Notes under the pieces: generated by a model | Databases searched by the model: none | The model's input: the letters and a program-made list of their open reading frames with translations, nothing else | What the model was told of the DNA's origin: nothing | From: Streptomyces sp. MMG1533 | Lineage (GTDB): Bacteria > Actinomycetota > Actinomycetes > Streptomycetales > Streptomycetaceae | DNA length: 64,000 nucleotides | Reading direction: 5' to 3' | Assembly: GCF_001279775.1 (NCBI RefSeq) | Contig: NZ_LGDG01000111.1 | Coordinates: forward strand, 53,068-117,067 | Part shown: piece by piece, positions 38,868 through 47,302 of the stretch | Layout: each line of letters starts with the position of its first letter | Position numbering within the stretch: position 1 is the first letter of the stretch | Position numbers and translations under genes: made by a program

Positions 38868-40520
38868 ATGGACGGCGCACGATCGGTGGACGAGACGAGG
38901 GGTTCCGCCCGCTCCCGCCGGGAGGCTCCCGGCAAGGGCGAGAAGCTGGCCGACTGGGCCGACGGGCGGTTCGGGATCTACGCGCTGGCCAAGGTCAACA
39001 TGCGCAAGCTCTTCCCGGACCACCCTTCCTTCCTGCTGGGCGAGATCGCCCTCTACAGCTTCATCGTCCTGATCCTCACCGGCGTCTACCTCACCCTGTT
39101 CTTCGAGCCGAGCGGCGTCGAGGTCGTCTACCACGGCTCCTACGAGCCCCTCAACGGCGTGATCATGACCAGGGCCTACGAGTCCACACTCGACATCAGC
39201 TTCGATGTGCGCGGCGGGCTGCTGATCCGGCAGATCCACCACTGGGCGGCGCTGGTCTTCGTCGCCGGCATGTTCGTGCACATGATGCGGGTGTTCTTCA
39301 CCGGCGCGTTCCGCAAGCCGCGCGAGCTCAACTGGCTGTTCGGCTGGACGCTGCTGATGCTCGGCATCATCACCGGCCTGACCGGCTACTCGCTCCCCGA
39401 CGACCTGCTGTCCGGCACCGGCATCCGCTTCGCCCAGGGCGCGATCCTGTCCATCCCGATCGTCGGGACGTATCTGTCGTTCTTCCTCTTCGGCGGGGAG
39501 TTCCCGGGCCATGACATCATCCCGAGGCTCTTCCCGGTCCACGTCCTGCTGCTGCCCGGGATCATGCTGGGCCTGGTCGTCGCCCACCTGACGCTGGTCT
39601 TCTACCACAAGCACACGCAGTATCCGGGGCCCGGCAGGGACAACAAGTCGGTGGTCGGCATGCCCTTCCTGCCGGTCTACATGGCCAAGGCGGGCGGCTT
39701 CTTCTTCCTCGTCTTCGGCATGCTGACCATCCTGGGCGGCATCGCCAGCATCAACCCCGTGTGGGCCTTCGGGCCGTATCGCCCGGACCTGGTGACCACA
39801 GGTGCTCAGCCCGACTGGTACCTGGGTTTCTCCGAGGGGCTGATCCGGGTGATGCCGGGATGGGAGATCAACTTCTGGGGCCACACGCTGGTGCTGGGCG
39901 TGTTCATCCCCTTCGCGCTGTTCCCGCTGGTCATGCTCGCCATCGGGGTGTATCCCTTCATCGAGGCGTGGATCACCGGCGACAAGCGCGAGCACCACAT
40001 CCTGGACCGGCCGCGCAACGCACCCGTGCGCACCGGACTCGGCGTGGCCTGGCTCAGCCTGTACGTGGTGCTGCTGATCGGCGGCGGCAACGACATCGTG
40101 GCCACCCACCTGCATCTGTCCATCAACGACATCACCTGGTTCGTACGGATCGCCGCCTTCGTGGTGCCGGTCCTCGCGTTCACCGTCACCAAGCGGATCT
40201 GTCTCGGCCTCCAGCGCCGCGACCGGAACAAGGTGCTGCACGGCAGGGAGACGGGCACCGTCAAACGGCTGCACAACGGCGAGTTCATCGAGGTCCACGA
40301 ACCCATCTCGCAGATGGAGTTGTTCACGCTCACCCAGCATGAGCAGGACCCGCCGTACGAGGTCGGCCCGGTCGTCGACGCGGGCGGTGTGCGGCGCCGG
40401 GTGAAGCGGTCCCAGCGGCTGCGGGCCCGGCTGTCCCGGGCCATGTTCGGGCCCCGGGCGCGGATCGAGAAGCCGACGAGGGAGGAGTACCGGGAGCTCA
40501 CCGGCGGCGATCACCACTGA
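38868..40520 (+). CDS. Cytochrome b subunit of a bc-type complex (orphan QcrB homolog)
   Basis: A 550-residue polytopic membrane protein very similar to actinobacterial QcrB. Both heme b ligand pairs are there: H124/H138 in QIHHWAALVFVAGMFVHMM and H225/H240 in FPVHVLLLPGIMLGLVVAH. The quinol-site equivalent of PEWY reads PDWY (GAQPDWYLGF), as in other actinobacterial QcrB. The gene stands alone: no QcrA Rieske protein, QcrC or cytochrome oxidase gene is nearby. It is thus probably a second copy, used as an alternative subunit or with other partners. ATG 38868 has a GGGGAGG site. Its end overlaps the convergent acyl-CoA dehydrogenase gene by 23 bases. Confidence 0.92.
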   Translation: MDGARSVDETRGSARSRREAPGKGEKLADWADGRFGIYALAKVNMRKLFPDHPSFLLGEIALYSFIVLILTGVYLTLFFEPSGVEVVYHGSYEPLNGVIMTRAYESTLDISFDVRGGLLIRQIHHWAALVFVAGMFVHMMRVFFTGAFRKPRELNWLFGWTLLMLGIITGLTGYSLPDDLLSGTGIRFAQGAILSIPIVGTYLSFFLFGGEFPGHDIIPRLFPVHVLLLPGIMLGLVVAHLTLVFYHKHTQYPGPGRDNKSVVGMPFLPVYMAKAGGFFFLVFGMLTILGGIASINPVWAFGPYRPDLVTTGAQPDWYLGFSEGLIRVMPGWEINFWGHTLVLGVFIPFALFPLVMLAIGVYPFIEAWITGDKREHHILDRPRNAPVRTGLGVAWLSLYVVLLIGGGNDIVATHLHLSINDITWFVRIAAFVVPVLAFTVTKRICLGLQRRDRNKVLHGRETGTVKRLHNGEFIEVHEPISQMELFTLTQHEQDPPYEVGPVVDAGGVRRRVKRSQRLRARLSRAMFGPRARIEKPTREEYRELTGGDHH

Positions 40521-41538
40521 GGACGGCGGCCCGGCATTCGTCCGGGCTGCCCCAGGCGGTGCGCAGGGCACGGGCCTTGGTGAGCCAGAGGGACAGGTCG
40601 TACTCCGCGGTGTAGCCGATCGCGCCGTGCAGTTGGAGGGCCGTGCGAGCGGTGGTGTACGCGGCCTCGCAGGCCGTGACCTTCGCCGCGGCGACGTCCC
40701 GCCCGGTCATCGTCAGGGCGGCACCGAGGAGCAGCGGACGCGCGAACTCCAACGCGATCTTCGCGTCGGCCAGACGGTGCTTGACCGCCTGGAACGAGCC
40801 TGTGGGCACACCGAATTGGGTGCGCTGCTTGACGTAGGCGACAGTTCTGTCGAGGAGGGCGAGGCCGACGCCGAGGGCCTGGGCGGCGGTGGCGAGGCGG
40901 GCCCAGGTGAGGGCGAGGGCGGTGGCGGTGGTGACCTGCGGGCCGGTGGCGAGGAGCTCCCCTCCGGGTGGCAGCGCGAAGAGCCGGCGGGCGGGGTCGA
41001 GGGAGGAGTGCGGGGCGCCGGGCGCGGGGGCCAGACGCAGGCCGGTCGCGCGGGCCGCCTCGGTCGGGCCGGGCGCCCCGGCCGCTCGGGTGGGCTCCTC
41101 CGGCCCCTGTGCGGCCGACACCACCAGCCGCACGTCAGCCATGTCCGCGTCCAGCGCGTACGGCCCCACGGCCAGGGTTGCCGTCGACTCGCCCGAAGCC
41201 AGCGCGGGCAGCAGGCGTTCGGCCGGGCCCGCGTCGTCCAGCCCGGCGAGCAGCGCGGCCGCGGCGACCGTCTCCACCAAGGGGCCGGGCACCGCGTGCC
41301 GCCCCAACTCCACGAAGGCGACGGCGAGTTCCACCGGCAGGGGACCCATCCCCTCGTACGCCTCCGGCACCGCCGGCGCGAACACGCCCGCCTCGGCGAC
41401 GCGGCGCCACAGCGCACGGCCGCTCGTGTGCTCGCCCCGGCTCCAGTCCCGTACCACCGCGGGTGTGTCCGCGGCCGTCAGCATGGCGTCCAGGGTGTCG
41501 GCGAACGCGCGTTGTTCGGGGTCCAGGAGGAAGCGCAT
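40498..41538 (-). CDS. Acyl-CoA dehydrogenase, likely beta-type partner subunit of steroid C/D-ring pathway
   Basis: 346 residues, short for an acyl-CoA dehydrogenase. MRFLLDPEQRAFADTLDAML opens the helical N-domain. The C-domain has YVKQRTQFGVPTGSFQAVKHRLADAKIALE and LHGAIGYTAEYDLSLWLTKARAL. In mycobacterial steroid degradation several such enzymes are alpha2-beta2 heterotetramers made from two adjacent fadE genes. This coupled pair (1-base overlap with the upstream fadE gene) fits that pattern. By content of the cluster it may be a FadE31-33-type enzyme. It converges on and overlaps the cytochrome b gene. Confidence 0.8.
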   Translation of the reverse strand: MRFLLDPEQRAFADTLDAMLTAADTPAVVRDWSRGEHTSGRALWRRVAEAGVFAPAVPEAYEGMGPLPVELAVAFVELGRHAVPGPLVETVAAAALLAGLDDAGPAERLLPALASGESTATLAVGPYALDADMADVRLVVSAAQGPEEPTRAAGAPGPTEAARATGLRLAPAPGAPHSSLDPARRLFALPPGGELLATGPQVTTATALALTWARLATAAQALGVGLALLDRTVAYVKQRTQFGVPTGSFQAVKHRLADAKIALEFARPLLLGAALTMTGRDVAAAKVTACEAAYTTARTALQLHGAIGYTAEYDLSLWLTKARALRTAWGSPDECRAAVLSGDRRR

Positions 41539-42683
41539 CAGCGGCGTCCCTTCGGCAGGCCCAGCAGGCGCTCGGCGATGATGTCGCGCTGGATCTCGTT
41601 GGTGCCGGCGTAGATGGGCCCGGCGAGGGAGAAGACGTAGCCCTCGGACCAGTCGGTGTCGGCGGACTCGCCCTCCGGGCCGAGGAGGTCGAGCGCCGTC
41701 TCGTGCAGCGCGATGTCGTACTCGGACCAGAAGACCTTGTTCAGGCTGGACTCGGGGCCGATCGACTCGCCGTCGAGGAAGCGGGAGGCGGCGGCGTAGG
41801 TGAAGAGCTGGTAGGCGCGGGCGCCGATGAGGGCGTCGGCCACGCCCTTGCCCGCGCTCCGCGGGCTGCCCTGTGCCTGCCAGAGCTCGGACAGCCGGGC
41901 GGCGCTCGCGAGGAAACGGCCGGGGGAGCGGAGGGTCAGGCCGCGTTCGTTGCCCGCTGTCGACATGGCGACTCGCCAGCCCTGCCCGGGCTCGCCGATC
42001 ACGTCCTCGTCGGGCACGAACACCTCGTCCAGGAAGAGCTCCGCGAAGGCCGGCTTCCCGTCGAGGCGGCCGATCGGGCGGACCGTGACGCCCGGGGCGC
42101 GCAGGTCGAACATCAGGTAGGTGAGCCCCTGGTGCGGCTTCGGGGTGTCGGGCTCGCTGCGGAACAGGCCGAACGCGCGATCCGCGAAGGCCGCGCGCGA
42201 GGACCAGGTCTTCTGGCCGCTCAGCAGCCAGCCGCCGTCCCTGCGGACCGCCCTCGACCTCAGGGACGCCAGGTCCGACCCCGCCTCCGGTTCGGACCAG
42301 GCCTGCGCCCAGATCACCTCGCCGGTCGCCATCGGCGGCAGCACGCGCGCGCGTTGCTCCTGAGTGCCGTGCTCGAAGAGGGTCGGCGCGAGCAGGCCGA
42401 CGCCGTTCTGGCCGACCCGGCCGGGTGCGCCCGCCGCGTAGTACTCCTCCTCGAAGAGCAGCCAGCGGATCAGGCCCGCGTCCCGTCCGCCGTAGGCCGT
42501 AGGCCAGTTCACCACCGACCAGCGGTCCGCGGCGAGTTCGGCCTCCCAGGCGCGGTGCGCCGCGAAGCCCTCCTCGGTCTCCAGGGAGGGGAGGGGTGCG
42601 GGCGGCACATGCGTGTGCAGCCAGGCCCGGGCCTCGGCGCGGAACGCCTCGTCGGCGGGGGAGTGGGCCAGGTCCACGGTCAC
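41538..42683 (-). CDS. Acyl-CoA dehydrogenase, steroid C/D-ring cluster (FadE30-like)
   Basis: 381 residues. It shows the FAD and acyl-CoA binding segments IWAQAWSEPEAGSDLASLRSRAV and GWLLSGQKTWSSRA, then TYLMFDLRAPGVTVRPI, and the C-terminal AGTNEIQRDIIAERLLGLPKG. It dehydrogenates an acyl-CoA at the alpha-beta position in the cytoplasm. It is the first gene of a minus-strand pair divergent from the IpdF-like gene, and a KstR2-type operator lies nine bases ahead of its start. Whether it corresponds to FadE30 or a FadE31/32 subunit cannot be settled from sequence alone. Confidence 0.82.
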   Translation of the reverse strand: MTVDLAHSPADEAFRAEARAWLHTHVPPAPLPSLETEEGFAAHRAWEAELAADRWSVVNWPTAYGGRDAGLIRWLLFEEEYYAAGAPGRVGQNGVGLLAPTLFEHGTQEQRARVLPPMATGEVIWAQAWSEPEAGSDLASLRSRAVRRDGGWLLSGQKTWSSRAAFADRAFGLFRSEPDTPKPHQGLTYLMFDLRAPGVTVRPIGRLDGKPAFAELFLDEVFVPDEDVIGEPGQGWRVAMSTAGNERGLTLRSPGRFLASAARLSELWQAQGSPRSAGKGVADALIGARAYQLFTYAAASRFLDGESIGPESSLNKVFWSEYDIALHETALDLLGPEGESADTDWSEGYVFSLAGPIYAGTNEIQRDIIAERLLGLPKGRR

Positions 42684-42691
42684 CCTCCTTC

Positions 42692-42708
42692 CCTAACAAG
42701 TGTTTGGT
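42692..42708. promoter_or_regulatory. KstR2-type operator, copy 1
   Basis: On the minus strand this reads ACCAAACACTTGTTAGG; on the plus strand AACAAGTGTTTGGT matches the mycobacterial KstR2 motif AnCAAGnnCTTGnT with one mismatch. It lies in the 41-base gap between the divergent fadE and IpdF-like genes, nine bases from one start and 16 from the other. The second copy at 48948 matches it at 15 of 17 positions. Binding by the TetR regulator encoded next door is inferred. Confidence 0.8.
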
Positions 42709-42724
42709 AGGTTAGCGTGCTGTC

Positions 42725-43507
42725 ATGACGAACGTCGAGGCACCGGCCTACGTTCCCGGGCACGGACTGCTCGGCGGACGCACGGCGGTCATCACCGCGG
42801 CGGCCGGCGCGGGGATCGGCGGGGCGACCGCCCGCCGCTTCCTGGAGGAGGGGGCGCGCGTGCTCATCAGCGACGCGCACCCGCGGCGGCTGAAGGAGCA
42901 CGAGGCCGAGCTGAGCCGGGAGTTCCCGGGGGCGGTGGCTGCGGTCCCCTGTGACGTCACCGACGAGGCGCAGGTGCGGGCGCTGTTCGACGCCGCGGTA
43001 CGGGAGCACGGACGACTGGACGTCGTCGTCAACAACGCGGGTCTCGGCGGGACTTCGACGCTCGTCGACATGACCGACGAGCAGTGGTCGAAGGTGCTGG
43101 ACGTGACACTGAACGGCACTTTCCGGTGCCTGCGGGCCGCCCTTCGCCTGATGCGGGACACCGGCGGCGTGATCGTCAACAACGCCTCCGTCGTGGGCTG
43201 GCGCGCCCAGGCCGGGCAGGCGCACTACGCCGCCGCGAAGGCGGGCGTGATGGCGCTGACCCGGTGCGCGGCGATGGAGGCGGCCGAGTACGGCGTGCGG
43301 GTCAACGCCGTGTCGCCGAGCCTCGCCATGCATCCGCATCTGGTGAAGGTGACTTCGGCACAACTGCTGGAGGAGCTGACCTCGCGCGAGGCCTTCGGGC
43401 GGTACGCCGAGCCGTGGGAGGTGGCCAACGTGATCGTGTTCCTGGCGTCCGGCTACTCCTCGTACATGACCGGCGAGGTCGTCGCCGTCAGCAGCCGGCA
43501 CCCCTGA
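42725..43507 (+). CDS. ipdF: SDR-family oxidoreductase, IpdF-like
   Basis: A 260-residue short-chain dehydrogenase. The NAD(P) motif is in LLGGRTAVITAAAGAGIGGATARRFLEEG. NNAGLGG and the Ser-Tyr-Lys active site (NNASVVGWRAQAGQAHYAAAKAG) follow. In mycobacteria IpdF (next to kstR2) acts on the hydroxy group of the steroid-derived bicyclic HIP intermediates. The same order, SDR then TetR then thiolase, supports the same role here. It starts 16 bases after the operator and is followed by the regulator gene 26 bases downstream. Confidence 0.82.
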   Translation: MTNVEAPAYVPGHGLLGGRTAVITAAAGAGIGGATARRFLEEGARVLISDAHPRRLKEHEAELSREFPGAVAAVPCDVTDEAQVRALFDAAVREHGRLDVVVNNAGLGGTSTLVDMTDEQWSKVLDVTLNGTFRCLRAALRLMRDTGGVIVNNASVVGWRAQAGQAHYAAAKAGVMALTRCAAMEAAEYGVRVNAVSPSLAMHPHLVKVTSAQLLEELTSREAFGRYAEPWEVANVIVFLASGYSSYMTGEVVAVSSRHP

Positions 43508-43533
43508 GGAGCGGAGCAGCCCACAATGGATCT

Positions 43534-44169
43534 GTGCCTACGAAGAAGAACCCCCAGGTGACCGCCACAGAGCCCGCCGCGGCCGGCGCCGCCCGCGACC
43601 GCCGTCGCGAACTCCTCGACACGGCTGCCGAGGTCTTCGCCGAGCAGGGCTACAACGCCACCACCGTCCGCAAGATCGCGGACCACGCGGGCATGCTCGC
43701 GGGCAGCCTCTACTACCACTTCGACTCCAAGGAGTCGATGCTCGAAGAGATCCTGCGGACCTTCCTCGACGAGCTCTGGGACGGCTACGACACCGTCCTC
43801 GGCGGCGAGTTCGGGCCGCGCGAAACCCTTGAAGCACTGGTCACCGAGTCGTTCCGGGAGATCGACCGGCACCGCGCCGCCGTCGCGATCTACCAGAAGG
43901 AGAGCAGGCAGCTCGTGGCGCAGGAGCGGTTCGTGTTCCTCGCCGAGTCGCAACGCAGGTTCGAGAAGGTGTGGCTGTCCACGCTGGAGCGCGGGGTCGC
44001 CGCCGAGGTGTTCCGGGCCGACCTCGACGTCCGGCTCACCTACCGGTTCGTGCGCGACACGGTGTGGGTCGCCGCGTCCTGGTACCGGCCCGGCGGACAG
44101 CACAGCCCGGAGGAGATCGCCCGGCAGTACCTGTCGATGGTGCTGGACGGGATCGCCGTACGCGAATAG
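43534..44169 (+). CDS. kstR2: TetR-family regulator, KstR2-like
   Basis: 211 residues from GTG 43534. The N-terminal helix-turn-helix reads RRRELLDTAAEVFAEQGYNA followed by TTVRKIADHAGMLAGSLYYHFDSKESM. A ligand-binding helical domain with YQKESRQLVAQERFVFLAES follows. Mycobacterial KstR2 represses the genes for steroid ring C/D degradation and is released by HIP-CoA. Location between an IpdF-like and a FadA6-like gene, and the two operators in the cluster, support this identity. It is likely autoregulated through operator copy 1. Confidence 0.82.
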   Translation: MPTKKNPQVTATEPAAAGAARDRRRELLDTAAEVFAEQGYNATTVRKIADHAGMLAGSLYYHFDSKESMLEEILRTFLDELWDGYDTVLGGEFGPRETLEALVTESFREIDRHRAAVAIYQKESRQLVAQERFVFLAESQRRFEKVWLSTLERGVAAEVFRADLDVRLTYRFVRDTVWVAASWYRPGGQHSPEEIARQYLSMVLDGIAVRE

Positions 44170-44192
44170 CCCTTTGATGTGAGGGAGTTGCC

Positions 44193-45350
44193 ATGGCCGA
44201 GGCCTACATCGTCGAAGCGGTCCGTACGCCCGTAGGGCGGCGCGGGGGAGGACTCGGCGGGGTCCACCCGGCCGACCTCGGTGCGCATGTGCTGAAGGAA
44301 CTGGTCGCGCGCTGCGGTGTCGACCCGGCCGCCGTCGAGGACGTCGTCTTCGGCTGCCTGGACACCGTGGGGCCGCAGGCCGGGGACATCGCGCGGACCT
44401 GCTGGCTGGCGGCCGGGCTGCCCGAGGAGGTGCCGGGCGTGACGGTGGACCGCCAGTGCGGCTCCTCCCAGCAGGCCGTGCACTTCGCGGCGCAGGGCGT
44501 GCTGTCCGGGACACAGGACCTGGTCGTCGCCGGCGGCGTGCAGAACATGTCGCAGATCCCGATCGCCTTCGCGACCCGGCAGGCCGCCGAGCCCCTCGGC
44601 TTCACGGAGGGGCCCTTCGCGGGCAGCGAGGGCTGGCGTGCACGGTACGGGGACCGGGCGGTGAACCAGTTCGTCGGCGCCGAGATGATCGCCGCCAAGT
44701 GGGGCATCAGCAGGCAGGACCAGGAGGAGTTCGCGCTGCGGTCGCACCGGCGGGCACTGCGCGCCATCGACGAGGGGCGCTTCGAGCGGGAGATCGTGCC
44801 CTACGGCCAGGCCGCCGTCGACGAAGGGCCGCGCCGGGACACCTCGCTGGAGAAGATGGCCGCGCTGAAGCCGGTCATCGACGGCGGCACCGTCACCGCG
44901 GCCTGCTCCTCGCAGGTCTCCGACGGGGCGGCGGCCATGCTGCTCGCCTCGGAGCGGGCGGTGCACGAGCACGGGCTGCGGCCACGCGCGCGCGTGCATC
45001 ATCTCTCCGTGCGCGGAGAGGACCCCATCCGCATGCTGACCGCGCCCATCCCGGCCACCGCACACGCCCTGAAGAAGACCGGTCTGTCCCTCGACGACAT
45101 CGACCTCGTCGAGATCAACGAGGCCTTCGCCCCGGTCGTCCTGGCCTGGCTGAAGGAGACCGGCGCGGACCCCGACAAGGTCAACGTCAACGGCGGTGCG
45201 ATCGCTCTCGGGCATCCGCTGGGCGCCACCGGCGTCAAGCTCATGACGACCCTGCTGCACGAACTGGAGCGCACCGGCGGGCGGTTCGGGCTCCAGACGA
45301 TGTGCGAGGGCGGCGGTCAGGCGAATGTCACGATCATCGAGCGGCTCTGA
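44193..45350 (+). CDS. fadA6: Acetyl-CoA acyltransferase (thiolase), FadA6-like
   Basis: 385 residues with the full thiolase active site: nucleophile Cys89 in VDRQCGSSQQAVHFAAQG, the His region NGGAIALGHPLGATGVK, and the second Cys in MCEGGGQANVTIIERL at the C-terminus. EAVRTPVGRRGGGLGGVHPADLG is the standard start. It would perform the last thiolytic step of ring C/D degradation in the cytoplasm. It follows kstR2 by 23 bases. A 51-base copy of its 3' end lies 117 bases downstream. Confidence 0.88.
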   Translation: MAEAYIVEAVRTPVGRRGGGLGGVHPADLGAHVLKELVARCGVDPAAVEDVVFGCLDTVGPQAGDIARTCWLAAGLPEEVPGVTVDRQCGSSQQAVHFAAQGVLSGTQDLVVAGGVQNMSQIPIAFATRQAAEPLGFTEGPFAGSEGWRARYGDRAVNQFVGAEMIAAKWGISRQDQEEFALRSHRRALRAIDEGRFEREIVPYGQAAVDEGPRRDTSLEKMAALKPVIDGGTVTAACSSQVSDGAAAMLLASERAVHEHGLRPRARVHHLSVRGEDPIRMLTAPIPATAHALKKTGLSLDDIDLVEINEAFAPVVLAWLKETGADPDKVNVNGGAIALGHPLGATGVKLMTTLLHELERTGGRFGLQTMCEGGGQANVTIIERL

Positions 45351-45467
45351 GGGGAACGGCGGGAGACCGGTCGCCCGTTTCGGCGGACGGGGTCCGGCGC
45401 AGGCTCCCGAAGCCTGGGAGGCCCGCTGGGGCCGAGGAGTGCGAGGGGGCCGTGGGGGATGGTGCCG

Positions 45468-45518
45468 ATGTGCGAGGGCGGCGGTCGGGCCAACGTGACG
45501 ATCATCGAGAGGCTGTGA
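45468..45518 (+). pseudogene. Remnant of a second thiolase gene, 3' end only
   Basis: These 51 bases encode MCEGGGRANVTIIERL and a stop, matching the last 16 codons of the intact thiolase upstream (45300-45350) at 45 of 51 bases. Five of the six changes are synonymous. This indicates that the copy diverged while still selected as a coding sequence and lost the rest later. The remaining 171-base gap up to the convergent IpdC gene shows no other gene. Confidence 0.8.
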
Positions 45519-45521
45519 CCC

Positions 45522-46571
45522 TCAAGGGGAGACGCCGAGCCGCTCCCGTACCTCCTCCGCCTCCTTCATGATCCGCTCCACCAGCTCCGCGCACGACGGC
45601 AGGTCGTCGATCACCCCGGCGACCTGCCCGGAGGCCATGACGCCGAGATCCGTACGGCCGTCCACCATCGCCGACTTCAGCAGCATCGGGGTGTTCGCGG
45701 CGAGGAGGACCTGGCTCCACGTCAGGTCCTTGCCGTGTTTCACGGCGAGTCCGTCGCGGACCAGCCGGCGCCAGGTCAGCCCGGACAGCTTGCGGAAGCC
45801 CGCCGCTCTTCTCACGGCCTGGAGCAGGGCCCTCGTGCGACCGGCGCGCTCCAGGGCGTCGACCAGTTCCGTGCGGAGCATGCGGTGCGGCAGGCCGTCG
45901 ACCGCCCGGGTCACCGTCACGTCCCGCACCGTCGCCGCCAGATAGCGCGCCTTCACCGCGTCCGGCACCGTCGAGTCGGAGGTGAGCAGGAACCGGGTGC
46001 CCATGGCGACGCCCGCCGCCCCGTACGCCAGCGCCGCGACCAGTCCCCGCCCGTCGTGGAAGCCGCCCGCCGCCACGACCGGTATGCCGACGGCGTCCAC
46101 CACCTGGGGCAGCAGCACGGTCGTCGCCACCTCGCCGGTGTGCCCGCCGCCCTCGCCGCCCTGCACGATCACCGCGTCCGCGCCCCACGCCGCGACCTTC
46201 TCGGCATGCCGCCGGGCCCCCACGGAGGGGATGACCACGACACCCGCCTCCTTGAGCCCGGCGATCAGCTCCGGGGAGGGGGCGAGGGCGAAGGACGCGA
46301 CCCGTACACCCTCGTCGATGATGATCCGCACCCGCTCGCCCGCGTCCCCGGCGTCCGCGCGCAGATTCACCCCGAACGGCTCATCGGTACGGGACTTGAC
46401 CTCCCTTACGGCGTCCCGCAGCCGGTCGAGCGTCATCGTCGCGGAGGCCAGGATGCCCAGCGCGCCCGCGTCGGCCGACGCGGAGACCAGACGCGGGCCC
46501 GCCACCCAGCCCATGCCGGTCTGCACGATCGGGTGGCGGACCCCGACGAGCCTGGTCAGCGCGGTCTCCAT
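45522..46571 (-). CDS. ipdC: NAD(P)H-dependent flavin oxidoreductase, IpdC-like (nitronate monooxygenase family)
   Basis: 349 residues, an FMN-binding TIM barrel. VRHPIVQTGMGWVAGPRLVSA is the usual start. GADAVIVQGGEGGGHTGEV, the phosphate site VPVVAAGGFHDGRGLVAALAYGAAGVAMGTRFLLTSDS and HGKDLTWSQVLLAANTPML are typical. Mycobacterial IpdC acts in steroid ring C/D degradation after ring D opening. It overlaps the ipdB stop by one base. The family also contains true nitronate monooxygenases, but the neighbours favour IpdC. Confidence 0.85.
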   Translation of the reverse strand: METALTRLVGVRHPIVQTGMGWVAGPRLVSASADAGALGILASATMTLDRLRDAVREVKSRTDEPFGVNLRADAGDAGERVRIIIDEGVRVASFALAPSPELIAGLKEAGVVVIPSVGARRHAEKVAAWGADAVIVQGGEGGGHTGEVATTVLLPQVVDAVGIPVVAAGGFHDGRGLVAALAYGAAGVAMGTRFLLTSDSTVPDAVKARYLAATVRDVTVTRAVDGLPHRMLRTELVDALERAGRTRALLQAVRRAAGFRKLSGLTWRRLVRDGLAVKHGKDLTWSQVLLAANTPMLLKSAMVDGRTDLGVMASGQVAGVIDDLPSCAELVERIMKEAEEVRERLGVSP

Positions 46572-47302
46572 CAGTCCCTGACCTCGCGGTACCTGGTGCC
46601 CTTCGGGTCGATGACCTCGCGGATCAACTCCAGCTCCTGGTCGGTCGGTTCACGGGTGTACGGCACCTCGCCCGGGACGCAAAGCCCGAAGCCCGTCGCC
46701 TCCCGCACCTGCTCGACGGTGACGCCCGGATGGAGGGAGGCGAGACGCATCGCGTGGTCGGGCGTAGCGAAGTCGAAGACGCCCAGGTCGCTCACCACGC
46801 GCGGGATGCGGTGGAAGCGGGTGGCGCTCGGGCCCGCGGCGGCGGCACGGTCGTAGCCCACTCCGCACACCATGTCGACCTTCTCGACGAAGACACGCGG
46901 GGAGTGCTTGGGGACCCAGTAACTGGTCGGGTTGTTCAGGGTGTTGACCGGGGCCCCACGTACGCCCAGAAGCTGCCGCTTCGGTTTGCCCCAGTCGCCG
47001 ATGCACGAGATGTTCTGGTTGCCGAAGCGGTCGATCTGGCTCGCGCCCATCATCACGTGCCGGCGCCCGCCGGTGACCATGGCCAGATGCTGCCGGTACG
47101 GCAGCCAGCCCTCCGGCGTGCCGTCGAGACCGACGAGCATCGCCTCGCCGTCGGTCAGCAGCAGGTCGGGGGAGAAGGTGCGCTTGGCGAGGCGGGCGCC
47201 GACGGACGGGATCAGGCCCATGGGGCTGGCGAGCACCTCTCCGTCGTCCCGCCAGGCCTCGGCGCAGGCGATCACGCAGTACTCGGCACGGGTGACGGTC
47301 AC
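46571..47302 (-). CDS. ipdB: CoA-transferase-family subunit B, IpdB-like
   Basis: 243 residues of the class I CoA-transferase fold. It opens MTVTRAEYCVIACAEAWRDDGEVLASPMGLIPSVGARLAK and contains GEAMLVGLDGTPEGWLPY, HVMMGASQIDRFGNQNIS and PGVTVEQVREATGFGL. In mycobacteria IpdA and IpdB form a hydrolase, not a transferase, that opens steroid ring C. The start overlaps the ipdA stop by four bases, so equal amounts of both subunits are expected. Confidence 0.87.
   Translation of the reverse strand: MTVTRAEYCVIACAEAWRDDGEVLASPMGLIPSVGARLAKRTFSPDLLLTDGEAMLVGLDGTPEGWLPYRQHLAMVTGGRRHVMMGASQIDRFGNQNISCIGDWGKPKRQLLGVRGAPVNTLNNPTSYWVPKHSPRVFVEKVDMVCGVGYDRAAAAGPSATRFHRIPRVVSDLGVFDFATPDHAMRLASLHPGVTVEQVREATGFGLCVPGEVPYTREPTDQELELIREVIDPKGTRYREVRD

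Noticed and set aside
45351..45571. An open frame continuing from the thiolase region through the 3' remnant
   Set aside because: It is a frame-shifted shadow of the thiolase gene; only the 51-base remnant in the thiolase frame has meaning.
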